DNA of 64,000 bases from Sphingomonas zeae (GCF_014197135.1 NZ_JACIFA010000003.1:310001-374000), one strand, 5' to 3'. Numbered from the stretch's first letter, positions 17,204-27,328 are shown. The notes: a model not told the origin generated them from the sequence alone. Translations and numbers: made by a program.

Positions 17204-18103
17204 ATGACTGGCCTTACCCACCTGCAACGCCTCGAAGCCGAGAGCATCCATATCCTTCGCGAAGTGGTCGCCGAAACCGAGCGTCCGGTGATGCTCTATT
17301 CGGTCGGCAAGGATTCGGCCGTGATGCTGCATCTGGCCAAAAAGGCGTTCTTCCCCGCACGCCCGCCCTTCCCGCTGCTCCATGTTGACACGACCTGGAA
17401 ATTCCAGGCCATGTACGAACTCCGCAACCGCGCGGCAGAGGCGGCGGGCATGGACCTGATTGTCCACCGCAACCCGGAGGCTGAGGCACAGGGGATCAAT
17501 CCCTTCGACCATGGCAGCCGCCACACCGATATGTGGAAGACCGAAGGATTGAAACAGGCGCTGACCGCAGGCGGATACGACGCCGCGTTCGGCGGCGCGC
17601 GCCGCGACGAGGAGAAGAGCCGTGCAAAAGAGCGCGTCTTTTCCTTCCGCTCGGCCGCGCATGGCTGGGACCCCAAGGCGCAGCGGCCCGAGCTATGGAA
17701 CCTCTATAACAGCCGCATTCATAAGGGGGAGAGCATCCGCGTCTTCCCGCTGTCCAACTGGACCGAACTCGATATCTGGCAGTATATCCTGCAGGAGGGC
17801 ATCGAGATCGTGCCGCTCTATTTCGCCGCGCCGCGCCCGACGGTGGAGCGCGACGGAATGCTGTTGATGGTCGATGACGACCGTTTCCGCCTGCGGCCCG
17901 GAGAAGTCCCGGTCGAACGCTCGATCCGGTTCCGCACGCTCGGCTGCTATCCGCTGACCGGCGCGGTCGAGAGCGAGGCGGCGACGTTATCCGAAGTGAT
18001 CCAGGAAATGCTGCTGACCACCACGTCGGAGCGGCAGGGGCGCGCGATCGATCACGATCAGGCCGCCAGCATGGAGAAGAAGAAGCGCGAGGGGTATTTC
18101 TGA
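17204..18103 (+). CDS. cysD: sulfate adenylyltransferase subunit 2
   Basis: ATG at 17204 gives 299 aa beginning [20 protein letters not shown], the normal CysD start. Upstream in-frame codons overlap the preceding ORF and are not used. The PP-loop [13 protein letters not shown] is at about residues 33-45. [15 protein letters not shown] and [22 protein letters not shown] are further hallmarks. With CysN it forms adenosine 5'-phosphosulfate from ATP and sulfate. The stop overlaps the cysNC start by one base (TGATG). Confidence 0.97.
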   Translation: MTGLTHLQRLEAESIHILREVVAETERPVMLYSVGKDSAVMLHLAKKAFFPARPPFPLLHVDTTWKFQAMYELRNRAAEAAGMDLIVHRNPEAEAQGINPFDHGSRHTDMWKTEGLKQALTAGGYDAAFGGARRDEEKSRAKERVFSFRSAAHGWDPKAQRPELWNLYNSRIHKGESIRVFPLSNWTELDIWQYILQEGIEIVPLYFAAPRPTVERDGMLLMVDDDRFRLRPGEVPVERSIRFRTLGCYPLTGAVESEAATLSEVIQEMLLTTTSERQGRAIDHDQAASMEKKKREGYF

Positions 18104-20016
18104 TGACCGCCTATCAACCCGATGCGCTGATCGCCGCCGATATCGACGCCTATCTCGCGACGCACGCCGCCAAGTCGATGCTGCGTTTCATCACCTGCGG
18201 CTCGGTCGATGACGGCAAGTCGACGCTGATCGGGCGGCTGCTCTATGACTCGAAGACCATCTTTGAGGATCAGTTGAGCCAGTTGGAGGCGGACAGCCGC
18301 CGTGTGGGGACGCAAGGGGCGAATATCGACTTCGCGCTGCTGGTCGACGGTCTCGCCGCCGAGCGCGAGCAGGGCATCACCATCGATGTCGCCTACCGCT
18401 TTTTCGCGACCGAGAAGCGCAAGTTCATCGTCGCCGACACGCCCGGCCACGAACAATATACCCGCAACATGGTGACGGGCGCCTCGACCGCCGATCTGGC
18501 GGTGATCCTGATCGACGCGCGCAAAGGCGTGCTGACCCAGACGCGGCGGCACAGCTATCTCGCGCATCTGGTCGGGATCAAGGAGATCGTGCTGGCGGTC
18601 AACAAAATGGATCTGGTCGGCCATGACCAGTCGGTCTTCGACGCCATCGTCGCCGACTATGCGGCCTTCGCGAAGACCATCGGGATCGAGCGGTTCACCG
18701 CCATTCCGCTGTCGGGCCTGACCGGCGCGAATGTGACCACGCCCTCGCCCGACATACCCTGGTATGACGGCCCCGCGCTGCTTCCGCGTCTGGAGACGGT
18801 GGCGATCGACGGCGACCGTGCGGCGGCGGCGTCCTTCCGTATGCCGGTGCAGTGGGTCAATCGGCCCGACCTGGACTTTCGCGGCTTCGCGGGCCTGATC
18901 GCCAGCGGTCGGGCATCGGTCGGCGACCGGGTACGGATCGCGCCTTCGGGCAAGACGACCAGCATCGCGCGGATCGTCACCTATGACGGCGACCGGCAGG
19001 AAGCGATTGCGGGCGAGGCGGTGACGCTCGTCCTTGCGGAGGAAGTCGACTGCTCGCGCGGCGACGTGATCGCGGCGGCCGAGAACCCGCCCGAGATCGC
19101 CGACCAGTTCGTCGCCAGGATCGTCTGGATGGCGGACGCGCCGCTGGTACCGGGGCGCAGCTATTCGCTGAAACTCGGCACGCAGCTGGTGGGTGCGACC
19201 GTCCAGCCGCCGCGCCATGTCGTCGATGTCAACAGCCAGGAAGAACGCCCGGCCGACACGCTGGCGCTGAACGATATCGGGCTGGCCGAAGTCTATGCCG
19301 ATCGCCCCATAGTGTTCGAGCCTTACGCACAGGGCAGCGCGCTCGGCGGCTTCATCCTGATCGACCGCGCGACCAACGCCACGGTCGCAGCGGGCATGAT
19401 CGACCATGCGCTGCGCCGGGCACAGAACGTCCACTGGCAGTCGGCGGTCATCACGCGCGAAGCCCATGCCCGGCAAAAGGGACAGGTCCCCCGGGTTCTC
19501 TGGTTCACCGGCCTGTCCGGCTCGGGCAAGTCGACCATCGCCAACATGGTCGAACAGAAGCTGCACGCCATGGGCCGTCACAGCTTCCTCCTCGACGGCG
19601 ACAATATTCGCCATGGGCTGAACCGCGATCTCGACTTCTCCGAAGCGGGACGGGTCGAAAATATCCGTCGGGTGGGTGAGGTCGCAAAGCTGATGGCCGA
19701 TGCCGGGCTGATCGTGCTGACCGCCTTCATCTCGCCGTTCAAGGCGGAGCGGGACATGGTGCGTGCGCTGCTGCCCGAGGGCGAGTTCGTCGAGATTTTC
19801 ATCGACACGCCGCTGGCCGTCGCCGAGGATCGTGACGTGAAGGGTCTATACGCCAAGGCACGCAGCGGAGAGATTGCCGAGTTCACCGGCATTTCCAGCC
19901 CCTATGAAGCGCCCGAGCGCCCAGAAATCCGCATCGACACGACGAAGGAAACGGCGGAACAGGCCGCATCCCGGATCGTCGAGCATGTGCTGGGTATCTG
20001 GAGTTACGATCTGTGA
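18103..20016 (+). CDS. cysNC: bifunctional sulfate adenylyltransferase subunit 1 / adenylylsulfate kinase
   Basis: This 637-aa fusion has an N-terminal CysN GTPase (residues ~20-440) with [15 protein letters not shown] (P-loop), [12 protein letters not shown] and NKMDL. Two beta-barrel domains follow, and then a C-terminal APS kinase (~460-637) with [29 protein letters not shown] and the [12 protein letters not shown] lid. It activates sulfate to APS and then PAPS. The fusion is typical of many alphaproteobacteria. It is coupled by overlaps to cysD and cysQ, completing the sulfate-activation operon. Confidence 0.97.
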   Translation: MTAYQPDALIAADIDAYLATHAAKSMLRFITCGSVDDGKSTLIGRLLYDSKTIFEDQLSQLEADSRRVGTQGANIDFALLVDGLAAEREQGITIDVAYRFFATEKRKFIVADTPGHEQYTRNMVTGASTADLAVILIDARKGVLTQTRRHSYLAHLVGIKEIVLAVNKMDLVGHDQSVFDAIVADYAAFAKTIGIERFTAIPLSGLTGANVTTPSPDIPWYDGPALLPRLETVAIDGDRAAAASFRMPVQWVNRPDLDFRGFAGLIASGRASVGDRVRIAPSGKTTSIARIVTYDGDRQEAIAGEAVTLVLAEEVDCSRGDVIAAAENPPEIADQFVARIVWMADAPLVPGRSYSLKLGTQLVGATVQPPRHVVDVNSQEERPADTLALNDIGLAEVYADRPIVFEPYAQGSALGGFILIDRATNATVAAGMIDHALRRAQNVHWQSAVITREAHARQKGQVPRVLWFTGLSGSGKSTIANMVEQKLHAMGRHSFLLDGDNIRHGLNRDLDFSEAGRVENIRRVGEVAKLMADAGLIVLTAFISPFKAERDMVRALLPEGEFVEIFIDTPLAVAEDRDVKGLYAKARSGEIAEFTGISSPYEAPERPEIRIDTTKETAEQAASRIVEHVLGIWSYDL

Positions 20017-20744
20017 CCGACGCCGAACTCGCGCGCTCGGTCGCGGTCGAGGCGGGCGAACTGCTCAAGTCCATCCGCGCGTCGAGCGGACTTCAAGACG
20101 CGGCGCTCGGCGCGCTGGGCGACCGGGATGCCAACACGCTGATCCTCGACCGACTGCGCGCCGCCCGGCCCGACGACTTCATCCTGTCGGAGGAATCGGT
20201 CGACGACCGCGCCCGCTGCGCCGCGAGCCGCGTCTGGATCGTCGATCCGCTTGATGGCACCCGTGAATATGCCAGCGGGTCGAGCGAGTGGGCGGTGCAT
20301 ATCGGGCTCGCTATCGATGGCCGCCCGGTGCTGGGCGCGGTGGCGGTGCCCGACCGCGATCAGGTTTTCGCCACCGACGATCTGCCTCCCAAACATCCCC
20401 CCTGCCCGGCGGGCCTGCGCGTCGTCGTCAGCCGCAGCCGCGCGCCCGACATCGCACGCTGCGTCGGCGACCGCCTGGGCGCGATCATGATCCCCATGGG
20501 CTCGGCCGGGGCCAAGGCGATGGCGGTCGTCGAGGGCCGCGCGGATGTCTATCTGCATGACGGCGGTCAATATGAGTGGGACAATTGCGCTCCCGCGGCC
20601 GTCGCGCTGGCGGCGGGACTCCACGCCTCGCGCATCGATGGCAGCCCGCTGGTCTATAATTGCGAGAACCCGTTGCTGCCCGATCTGCTGATTTGTCGAC
20701 AGGAAGTTGCGGCCAGCGTGCTGGAGGCGATCGCGCGCGGATAA
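20013..20744 (+). CDS. cysQ: 3'(2'),5'-bisphosphate nucleotidase CysQ
   Basis: This 243-aa inositol-monophosphatase-like enzyme starts at a GTG overlapping the cysNC stop. The metal-binding motifs ILSEESVDD and [19 protein letters not shown] are intact. The C-terminal [17 protein letters not shown] supplies the third metal ligand. It hydrolyses PAP or PAPS to AMP or APS, clearing the by-product of PAPS reduction and controlling PAPS level. This agrees with its position directly after cysNC. PAP versus PAPS preference cannot be read from sequence. Confidence 0.92.
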   Translation: MTDAELARSVAVEAGELLKSIRASSGLQDAALGALGDRDANTLILDRLRAARPDDFILSEESVDDRARCAASRVWIVDPLDGTREYASGSSEWAVHIGLAIDGRPVLGAVAVPDRDQVFATDDLPPKHPPCPAGLRVVVSRSRAPDIARCVGDRLGAIMIPMGSAGAKAMAVVEGRADVYLHDGGQYEWDNCAPAAVALAAGLHASRIDGSPLVYNCENPLLPDLLICRQEVAASVLEAIARG

Positions 20745-20748
20745 GGCG

Positions 20749-20815
20749 CATCGACCCACACAGGTTGCACAAATGTGATCTTGTAACGTCTCATGGCTTG
20801 GTTCATGGGTCGATG
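20749..20815 (+). promoter_or_regulatory. spaced inverted repeat before the ZIP transporter gene
   Basis: CATCGACCCA (20749-20758) and TGGGTCGATG (20806-20815) are perfect 10-bp inverted arms in the 115-base gap after cysQ. They could form an RNA hairpin (cysQ terminator) or frame a metal-responsive control region for the transporter. No recognisable Zur box is present. Confidence 0.4.
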
Positions 20816-20859
20816 ATGCCGCACCTTCCTTCCGTCGCCTTTGTCGTGCGGACGATCCG

Positions 20860-21570
20860 ATGACCCTTGTTCCCCTCGCTTTCGGCCTGGCGGCCATGGT
20901 GGCGACGCTGGCGGGCGGAATGCTTGCGCTGCGACTGCGTCATCGGATCGGTCTTGTGCTGGGCGTGACGGCGGGGATCGTGGTCGGTGTCGCGCTGTTC
21001 GATCTGGTGCCGGAGGCGCTGGAGCTGGCGGGCGATGGCTGGACGATCCGCGCGATGATGGCGTTCACGGCGCTCGGGCTAGGCGGCTATATGCTGCTCG
21101 ACCGACTTCTCGCCCGGATACCGCGCGCGACGGCGGCGTCTTGGCGCGGCGATCTTGGACCTGCCATGCTGTGTCTGCACAGCTTGATGGACGGACTGGG
21201 CATCGGCATCGCTTTTCAGATCGATACAGCGGCCGGATGGATGATCGCGCTGGCGGTCCTGACTCATGATGTGGCCGATGGCGTCAACACCGTCAGCCTG
21301 AGCCTTGCTGCGCGATCCGAAGCGGCGGCGCGGCGCTGGCTGGTGCTCAACGGTGTCGCCCCGATGCTGGGTGTGCTGATCGGCCTGGGTTTGTCGATCC
21401 CTGCCGCGATGCTGGCGCCGTTGATGGCGCTCTTCGCCGGAATTTTTCTGTATATCGGCGCGTGCGAGCTGGTGCCGCGCAGCCAGTCCCTCGACCCGAG
21501 ATTGCGGACCAGCCTGGCCACACTGGCAGGTGTCGCCCTGATGCTGGGCGTCACGCACTTCGCGCACTGA
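20860..21570 (+). CDS. ZIP family metal transporter
   Basis: This 236-aa polytopic protein has about eight hydrophobic helices. Helix 4 carries LCLHSLMDGLGIGIAF and helix 5 carries LAVLTHDVADGVNTVSL, matching the ZIP signature where His, Asp and Glu line the binuclear metal path. ZIP proteins import Zn(II) or related divalent ions into the cytoplasm. It lacks the large His-rich loop of eukaryotic ZIPs. It stands alone between cysQ and the convergent yciF. The metal is inferred from the family. Confidence 0.85.
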   Translation: MTLVPLAFGLAAMVATLAGGMLALRLRHRIGLVLGVTAGIVVGVALFDLVPEALELAGDGWTIRAMMAFTALGLGGYMLLDRLLARIPRATAASWRGDLGPAMLCLHSLMDGLGIGIAFQIDTAAGWMIALAVLTHDVADGVNTVSLSLAARSEAAARRWLVLNGVAPMLGVLIGLGLSIPAAMLAPLMALFAGIFLYIGACELVPRSQSLDPRLRTSLATLAGVALMLGVTHFAH

Positions 21571-21580
21571 TCGGAGTTTT

Positions 21581-21622
21581 CGGGCACCGTCGCCGGGGAA
21601 GGGTAACCAACCACGGTGCCCG
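21581..21622. terminator. convergent hairpin between ZIP gene and yciF
   Basis: CGGGCACCGT and ACGGTGCCCG form a perfect 10-bp stem with a 22-base loop, between the ends of two convergent genes. No T-run follows on the plus strand. On the minus strand an AAAACTCC sequence follows, so factor-independent function is uncertain. Confidence 0.45.
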
Positions 21623-21627
21623 CGACC

Positions 21628-22146
21628 TCAGGCGGGTTGGGCAGCCTCCGCCGCCGCATTCGCACCGCCTTCGGCCATCCCGGTGAGCTTTTCGTCAGTC
21701 GCCTTTTCCTCGGCCAGCGTCTCATCGAGAATCGCGGCGCAGTCGCTGCGCCCGAGCTGGCGCGCCCAGGAGACGAGGGTGCCGTAGCGGGCGATCTCAT
21801 AATGCTCGACCGCCTGCGCCGCCGCGATCAGGGCAGCGTCGAGCACGCGCTTGTCGGCAACTTCGCCTGCCACTTCATTGGCTTCCTTAATGATGCCGTC
21901 GATTGCAGGGCAGGTGACCGCCTTGGGCGTCTCGCCATGCATCTCGAACACCTGTTCCAGCCGCCGGATCTGTCCTTCGGTTTCCCGCAGATGCTGCTCG
22001 AATCCGGCCTTCAACTGCGGGTCGGTCGCCTTGTCGATCATCTTGGGCAGCGCCTTGGTGATCTGATGCTCGGCGTAGTAAATGTCCTGAAGCTGATGGA
22101 CGAACAGGTCGTTCAGCGTCGAAATGTCCTTGGTAAACAGGCCCAT
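21628..22146 (-). CDS. YciE/YciF-type ferritin-like stress protein (DUF892)
   Basis: This 172-aa four-helix-bundle protein opens DISTLNDLFVHQLQDIYYAEHQITKALPKM, the hallmark of DUF892. Carboxylate/His metal ligands are spread over the helices (YAEHQ, HLRETEGQ, AVEHYEIARY, DETLAEEKATDEKL). The family is associated with osmotic and general stress. The C-terminal Ala-rich tail (GGANAAAEAAQPA) is disordered. It is the last gene of the minus-strand operon SRPBCC-ADH-SDR-YciF, 23 bases after the SDR gene. Confidence 0.9.
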   Translation of the reverse strand: MGLFTKDISTLNDLFVHQLQDIYYAEHQITKALPKMIDKATDPQLKAGFEQHLRETEGQIRRLEQVFEMHGETPKAVTCPAIDGIIKEANEVAGEVADKRVLDAALIAAAQAVEHYEIARYGTLVSWARQLGRSDCAAILDETLAEEKATDEKLTGMAEGGANAAAEAAQPA

Positions 22147-22169
22147 GATCCGTCTCCTTTTATAGGGGG

Positions 22170-22952
22170 TCAGCGGTTCGCCGAGCCAGGCTCGGCGATC
22201 TTGCGGTGCGCCTCGGCCAGGACCGATTGCGGAACGACGCCGGAGCCCGCGACTTGCAGCTTGTTCTTCAGGCCGGTCGTAATATGCCCCTCGCCCGCCT
22301 TCATCGCGTCCCAGCCCTTACGCGCCACCCCCGCAGGATCGTCCTTCTTGCTTTGGCCGACATTGGTATCGAGCATGTCGGCGCGGGCGAAGAACTCGGT
22401 CTCGGTCGGACCCGGCATCAGGGTTGTCAGGGTGACGCCCTTCTGCTCCTTCAGTTCATTGCGCAGCGCCTCCGTGAAATTGTCGATGAACGCCTTGGTC
22501 GCATTGTAGATGGCGTTGAACGGCCCGGGAATGAAGCCGACGATCGAACCCGTCACCAGGACCTTGCCCTCGCCGTGCCGGACCATCGCCGAAAGCACCC
22601 GCTGGAGCAGATAGACGGTGCCCGTCACATTGGTATCGACCGAGCGCCGCCAATCAGAAAGCGATTGGTCGAGAAAAGGTCCGCCCTTGCTGTTGCCTGC
22701 ATTGGCGCAGAGCACGTCGATCGTCCGGCCATCGGCGGCAGCCAGAAGCGTATCCACACCCTTCAGCGTCGACAGGTCCGCCTCCACCGCCTGCACTTGA
22801 GCACCCTCGGCGGCCAGCTTGGTCGCAGCGCTATGAATGGCCGGTTCGTCGGCGACGATCAGAACATCATATCCTTCTCGTGCTGCACAGGCGGCCAGAT
22901 GATAGCCGATGCCCGTCGAGGCCCCGGTCACGATTGCGAATTTTCCTGCCAT
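22170..22952 (-). CDS. SDR family NAD(P)-dependent oxidoreductase
   Basis: This 260-aa classical short-chain dehydrogenase has TGASTGIGYHLA (cofactor loop, residues ~9-20) and NAGNS in place of NNAG. The catalytic Ser is in VTGSIVGFIPG, and the Tyr/Lys pair is in YNATKAF. The cofactor loop with an acidic EADLS at strand 3 leaves NAD versus NADP open. The substrate is unknown. It lies 11 bases after the alcohol dehydrogenase gene, in an operon with stress-type genes, which suggests a protective carbonyl-reducing role. Confidence 0.9.
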   Translation of the reverse strand: MAGKFAIVTGASTGIGYHLAACAAREGYDVLIVADEPAIHSAATKLAAEGAQVQAVEADLSTLKGVDTLLAAADGRTIDVLCANAGNSKGGPFLDQSLSDWRRSVDTNVTGTVYLLQRVLSAMVRHGEGKVLVTGSIVGFIPGPFNAIYNATKAFIDNFTEALRNELKEQKGVTLTTLMPGPTETEFFARADMLDTNVGQSKKDDPAGVARKGWDAMKAGEGHITTGLKNKLQVAGSGVVPQSVLAEAHRKIAEPGSANR

Positions 22953-22963
22953 GGCGTGGCTCC

Positions 22964-24139
22964 TTATTGACCGGGCTTCAGCACGATCTTGGTCACTTCA
23001 TTCTGCTTGTCGTGGAACATGCGATACCCTTCAGGCGCCTGTTCCAGCGGCAGGCGGTGCGAGATGAGGAAGGTCGTATCGATCTTCCCCTCCATGATCG
23101 CGTCGAGCAGGCCCGGCAGGTAATGCTGGACATGCGTCTGCCCGGTCTTGAGCGTCAGCCCCTTCTGCATCACCGCGCCGAGGGGGAATTTGTCGACGAA
23201 ACCACCATAGACGGCAGGCATCGATACCCGGCCACCCTTGCGGCAGGCGATGATCGCCTGGCGGATGGCGTGAATGCGATCGGTGCCCAGGAAGGTCGAC
23301 GCCTTGATCTGATCGATGGCGTTATCGACGAACAACCCATGCGCCTCCAGACCGACCGAATCGATCACCGCATCGGGGCCGATCCCGCCGGTCATCTGCA
23401 TCAGCGCATCATAGGTTGCGGTCTGCTCGAAGTTGATCGTCTCCGCGCCGAACTTGCGCGCGAGTTCGAGCCGATGCGGGAAATGGTCGATGGCGATGAC
23501 CCGCTCGGCGCCCATCAGGAAGGCCGACTGGACCGCGAACAGCCCCACCGGGCCACATCCCCAGACCGCGACCGTATCACCCGGCTCGATCTCGGCATTC
23601 TCCGCCGCCATCCAGCCGGTGGGCAGGATGTCCGAGAGGAACAGCACCTTCTCGTCATCGACGCCGTCGGGGATGACGATCGGGCCGGTGTCGCTGAACG
23701 GCACACGGACATATTCCGCCTGCCCGCCGGCATAGCCGCCGGTCATATGGCTATAGCCGAACAGCGCGGACATCGGATGGCCGTACAGCTCGCGCGCGAT
23801 ATCCTGATTGTCGGCGGGATTGCCGTTTTCGCATCCCGAATATTGATGCTTGCCGCAATGATAGCAGGAGCCGCAGGCAATGGTGAACGGCACCACCACC
23901 TTCTGGCCTTTTTTCAGCGTCGAGGCCGATCCCGTCTCGACCACCTCGCCCATGAACTCATGGCCGAGGATATCGCCCGACTGCATCGTCGGGATATAAC
24001 CGTCGTAGAGATGAAGGTCGGAGCCGCAGATCGCGGTCGCCGTCACCTTGATGATCGCGTCGCGCGGATTGACGATTTCGGGGTCGTCGACATTGTCGAT
24101 GCGGACGTCATGCTTCCCGTGCCAGGTCAGCGCCTTCAT
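22964..24139 (-). CDS. zinc-dependent alcohol dehydrogenase, formaldehyde-dehydrogenase-like
   Basis: This 391-aa MDR-superfamily enzyme has [10 protein letters not shown] (catalytic-zinc Cys), [12 protein letters not shown] (zinc His and Glu) and a structural-zinc loop [18 protein letters not shown]. The nucleotide loop [15 protein letters not shown] is GXGXXG-like. The 390-aa length and the [13 protein letters not shown] region place it with the glutathione-independent formaldehyde dehydrogenase-like group. It oxidises an alcohol or aldehyde with NAD. Its start overlaps the stop of the SRPBCC gene by four bases. The natural substrate is not known. Confidence 0.9.
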   Translation of the reverse strand: MKALTWHGKHDVRIDNVDDPEIVNPRDAIIKVTATAICGSDLHLYDGYIPTMQSGDILGHEFMGEVVETGSASTLKKGQKVVVPFTIACGSCYHCGKHQYSGCENGNPADNQDIARELYGHPMSALFGYSHMTGGYAGGQAEYVRVPFSDTGPIVIPDGVDDEKVLFLSDILPTGWMAAENAEIEPGDTVAVWGCGPVGLFAVQSAFLMGAERVIAIDHFPHRLELARKFGAETINFEQTATYDALMQMTGGIGPDAVIDSVGLEAHGLFVDNAIDQIKASTFLGTDRIHAIRQAIIACRKGGRVSMPAVYGGFVDKFPLGAVMQKGLTLKTGQTHVQHYLPGLLDAIMEGKIDTTFLISHRLPLEQAPEGYRMFHDKQNEVTKIVLKPGQ

Positions 24140-24726
24140 GCGTCCTGCTCCTCGAACTGCTTACGGTTCATCGCGTTGGTCGCGACCTCGCCGGTTTCCA
24201 TCAGCTGCTTGAAGCGCGCGAGGTCGCGACGGACCTGGATATTGGGCTCGCGCTGAAAGAGCTTGGCGACCAGCTTGCCGATCACGCCCGCGGGTGGATC
24301 GTAGAGGATGGTGGCCGTGACGACGGTGCCGCGCGCGCCTGCATCGCGAAAGGCCACGCGTCCCGAATTGGCGATATCGGCGCCTTCCGCCGAGGCCCAG
24401 GCGATGAGCTCACCCTCACGCTCCTCGGTGACGATCGCGTCCCATTCGACCGTCGTGCCGCCAGGTGCCTTGACTACCCAATGCGAGCGTGTGTCATCGA
24501 GAACATCGATGCGCTCGACATTCTCCATCACGCTGGCAAGGTTCGAAAAGTCGCGCCACCAGGTGTAAAGCTCGGCGGATGGGCGGCTGATCGTCACCGC
24601 CCATCCGGCAAAGCTGTTCCCGCGATCCTCTACCGCCTCGGCGGTGGCGATCCTGACGGCGGCGTCCTTGTCCTTGGAAGTCGACACAGGCGCGTCGTCA
24701 TAGGGTCTGTCGGCGATGTCCGGCAT
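24136..24726 (-). CDS. SRPBCC family (polyketide cyclase/dehydrase-like) protein
   Basis: This 196-aa protein is the first gene of the four-gene stress-like operon. After ~45 polar residues it shows the SRPBCC pattern: [50 protein letters not shown] and [19 protein letters not shown]. It ends in a long helix with [26 protein letters not shown]. Similar proteins bind hydrophobic ligands. This version is often annotated as cyclase/dehydrase without proof. Its stop overlaps the ADH start. Confidence 0.85.
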   Translation of the reverse strand: MPDIADRPYDDAPVSTSKDKDAAVRIATAEAVEDRGNSFAGWAVTISRPSAELYTWWRDFSNLASVMENVERIDVLDDTRSHWVVKAPGGTTVEWDAIVTEEREGELIAWASAEGADIANSGRVAFRDAGARGTVVTATILYDPPAGVIGKLVAKLFQREPNIQVRRDLARFKQLMETGEVATNAMNRKQFEEQDA

Positions 24727-24755
24727 AAGCCTCTCTCCTCATTCCTTGCCCGGAC

Positions 24756-24780
24756 AGCGTTGGATGAGGCCGGATGTTCC
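24756..24780 (-). promoter_or_regulatory. candidate EcfG-type (general stress) promoter
   Basis: On the minus strand GGAAC, then 16 bases, then CGCT lies 30-55 bases before the SRPBCC start. The alphaproteobacterial EcfG consensus is GGAAC-N16/17-CGTT, so the -35 is perfect and the -10 has one mismatch. The downstream stress-type genes fit. Confidence 0.4.
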
Positions 24781-24833
24781 TTATTTTCTCATGTTTTTCC
24801 AATATCCTGATACATATCAACAACGCCTGGCGG

Positions 24834-25553
24834 TCAGCCTGCCGTCACCCGGATCGATGCACGCCCGACCTTTCGGGCCAGAGCCTGCGGATCGGGAATG
24901 GTCATCGAGCGCGACGACCATATCAGGTCGCCCCCGCGTCGCGCCGCCTGCAACATGCGGTTCACATGCACCGCGGTCAGCCCGAGCGCATCCGCCAGCG
25001 TCTCCTGCGTGATCGGCAGGTCGAAGCTTCGGCCATGGGTCAGTTCGCTGAGTTCGAGCCGCTCGTGCAACTCGAGCATCAGGTCGCCGATCCGCTCCAT
25101 CGCGTTCATCCGACCCAGCCGCGCGATCTGCGCCAGCAGATAGGCCTCGTCCAGCGCGTGGGAGATAGCATAGGCTTCGTCGAGCGCGGGCAACGCGCCC
25201 AGGTCAGGCGGTACGCACGTCGTCACCTCGGTCAGCGTGATAATGCTCGTCGGGGCGACGGGCCGCTGGTGATGATAGAGGCCGACGATATCGCCCGGCA
25301 GCAGGAAGTTGAGGAATTGCCGCCGTCCATCAAGGAGAATGCGGACGCGCGCCGCCCAGCCCGACAGGATCAGATGCGGGCCGGCAATGTCGCGTCCTTC
25401 GACCATCAGGTCGCGACGCGGCCGGAACAACTGAGGCCGACCTATTGCTTCGTTGAGCGCCGCGATTGCGGCATTGTCGAGGGGCGCCAGTCGGGACAGG
25501 CGGTGGCGTGCAGGAGGGATCGGCCGGGCGCTGCGGGCAAGCGAGATACTCAC
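24834..25553 (-). CDS. Crp/Fnr family transcriptional regulator
   Basis: This 239-aa protein has an N-terminal cyclic-nucleotide-binding-like jelly roll (residues ~25-140: LFRPRRDLMVEGRD, LILSGWAARVRILLDGRRQFLNFLLPGDIVGLY). A dimerisation helix follows, then a C-terminal winged HTH with ITQETLADALGLTAVHVNRMLQAARRGG. No FNR-type N-terminal cysteine cluster is present, so it is not an oxygen sensor of that kind. It lies just upstream of, and in the same direction as, the SRPBCC-ADH-SDR-YciF operon and may regulate it. The effector is unknown. Confidence 0.88.
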   Translation of the reverse strand: MSISLARSARPIPPARHRLSRLAPLDNAAIAALNEAIGRPQLFRPRRDLMVEGRDIAGPHLILSGWAARVRILLDGRRQFLNFLLPGDIVGLYHHQRPVAPTSIITLTEVTTCVPPDLGALPALDEAYAISHALDEAYLLAQIARLGRMNAMERIGDLMLELHERLELSELTHGRSFDLPITQETLADALGLTAVHVNRMLQAARRGGDLIWSSRSMTIPDPQALARKVGRASIRVTAG

Positions 25554-26085
25554 GGTTTGCCCTCCGCCGAGAGGCGCGCAGACCGCTCAGGGGCAGGCCG
25601 GCAGGGTCGGAATACGCAGCGGAGCAGGGATCGCGATAGATTCATCACAAATGTCCTCATCTTGCCGCCGACCGAAATTAAGCGTGCGGCGGGGGCGATG
25701 ACGCGACGAACGCCACCGGGGTAATAGCGAGAGGGACTCGACCAGGTCGAACCGACGCCGAGTCACCACGTCAATTCACCACCACGGTCGTGGTGAACGG
25801 ACTGGGCACCGCGAAACATTTCCGTGTCAAAACTCTACGAACAACCGTTCGTCAGGCTCCATAATGCACATCAATATCCTGCCTTTTTCGTGAGTTAAGC
25901 TATAAAATACGTCAAAACGTGTAAAATAGGCGGTATCGCGCGGCCGATCCGTGCGGTCGTTCAGACGTTTTCTCACGCAAAACTTTGGATGCCCGACCGC
26001 CAGCGACGCGAATCGTGGCTATCCGTCATTCCCTTTCGGGCCTGAAACCCTATGGTGCGCGCCTTTCCTTCCAAGAGGCCTTTCC
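25554..26085. other. 532-base gap with dyads, no convincing gene
   Basis: No supportable gene lies here. It holds a hairpin at 25775-25797 (TTCACCAC / GTGGTGAA), a 6-bp dyad at 25837-25852 (ACGAAC-AACC-GTTCGT) and an AT-rich stretch at 25855-25930 (TTAAGCTATAAAATACG) unlike the surrounding GC-rich DNA. It probably contains the promoters of the divergent Crp-type regulator and aminotransferase genes. Confidence 0.5.
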
Positions 26086-27276
26086 ATGCGTTTCGCCACC
26101 CTAACCCGCCAACCCGACGATCCCCTGTTGCGGATCATTGGCCAACATGCCGCCGACCCGCGCGCTCGGAAGATCGATTTGGGCGTAGGCGTGTTTCGCG
26201 ACGAGGAAGGGCGCACGCCCGTGATGACGGCGGTCAAGGCTGCCGAGACACGGCTGCTGTCCGAACAGTCGAGCAAATCCTATCTCGGTCCGGAAGGGGA
26301 CACCGGCTTCGTCCGGGCGCTGGCCAAGCTGGTGGTGGGCGATGCGGTTGCGTCCGATCGGGTCGTGGGACTTCAGACACCGGGCGGTACCGGCGCATTG
26401 CGCCTCGCCGCCGAGCTAATGGCGCGCGCTGGCGTCGCGAGAATCTGGATCGGCAGCCCGAGCTGGGCGAACCATGCGCCGCTGTTCCGGCAGGCGGGGG
26501 TGGAACCGGCCATGATCCCCTGTTTCGATCTGGGAACCCAGACCTTCGACCTCGACGGCTTCCTGACCGGGCTGAATGCGGCAGATTCCGGAGACGCCGT
26601 GCTGCTGCATGGATGCTGCCACAATCCGATCGGCATCGATCCCAACGCGGCTGGTTGGAGCGTCATCGCGTCCCATATTGCCGAGCGTGGCCTGCTGCCC
26701 GTCGTCGACCTGGCCTATCAAGGGCTGGGGGACGGCTTCGACGAGGATGCCGCCGGCGCGCGGACGATCCTGTCGACCGTGCCCGAAGCGCTGCTTGCCT
26801 ATTCCTGCGACAAGAACTTCGGCCTCTATCGCGAGCGGACCGGCGCACTCTTTGCCATCACGCCCGACCGGGACAGCGGCGCGACGGTCTTTTCCAACCT
26901 GCTGGGCCTGGCGCGAGCCAACTGGTCGATGCCGCCGGATCACGGCGCGGCGATCGTCCGCATCATCCTGGAAGACGAAGCCCTGACCGCGCAATGGCGC
27001 GACGAGTTGGAGACGATGCGGCGGCGGCTGGAAAGCCTGCGTGCCGCACTGGCAGCCGGGGGTCGGATCGGGGCGATCGATCTGGGCGCGGTGGCGCATG
27101 GCAAGGGCATGTTCGCCACCCTGCCCCTATCGCCTGCGCAGGTGGAATGGTTGCGCGATCGTCATGCGATCTACATGGCCGGGTCGGGGCGGATCAACAT
27201 CGCCGGGTTCAACCTGGCGGCGATCGCAACCTTCCATGACGCTTTGCGGGATATGGTGGCGAACGCGGTGGTTTGA
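26086..27276 (+). CDS. aromatic/aspartate aminotransferase, class I
   Basis: ATG at 26086 gives 396 aa beginning MRFATLTRQPDDPLLRIIGQ, typical of the AspC/TyrB group. The frame is open further upstream but that part has no family similarity. Signatures are KIDLGVGVFRDEEGRTPV, the cofactor glycine loop TPGGTGALRLAAELM, CHNPIGID, and the PLP-lysine segment YSCDKNFGLYRERTGAL. It transfers amino groups between aromatic amino acids or aspartate and 2-oxoglutarate. The substrate range is inferred from family only. A strong terminator follows. Confidence 0.92.
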   Translation: MRFATLTRQPDDPLLRIIGQHAADPRARKIDLGVGVFRDEEGRTPVMTAVKAAETRLLSEQSSKSYLGPEGDTGFVRALAKLVVGDAVASDRVVGLQTPGGTGALRLAAELMARAGVARIWIGSPSWANHAPLFRQAGVEPAMIPCFDLGTQTFDLDGFLTGLNAADSGDAVLLHGCCHNPIGIDPNAAGWSVIASHIAERGLLPVVDLAYQGLGDGFDEDAAGARTILSTVPEALLAYSCDKNFGLYRERTGALFAITPDRDSGATVFSNLLGLARANWSMPPDHGAAIVRIILEDEALTAQWRDELETMRRRLESLRAALAAGGRIGAIDLGAVAHGKGMFATLPLSPAQVEWLRDRHAIYMAGSGRINIAGFNLAAIATFHDALRDMVANAVV

Positions 27277-27328
27277 TCGGACGTTCCCCATCGTTCGGCT
27301 TGGACGGTGGGGTTCCGTTGGCCAACAA

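Noticed and set aside
18058..19614. 518-codon open frame opposite cysNC
   Set aside because: Antisense shadow of a certain gene.
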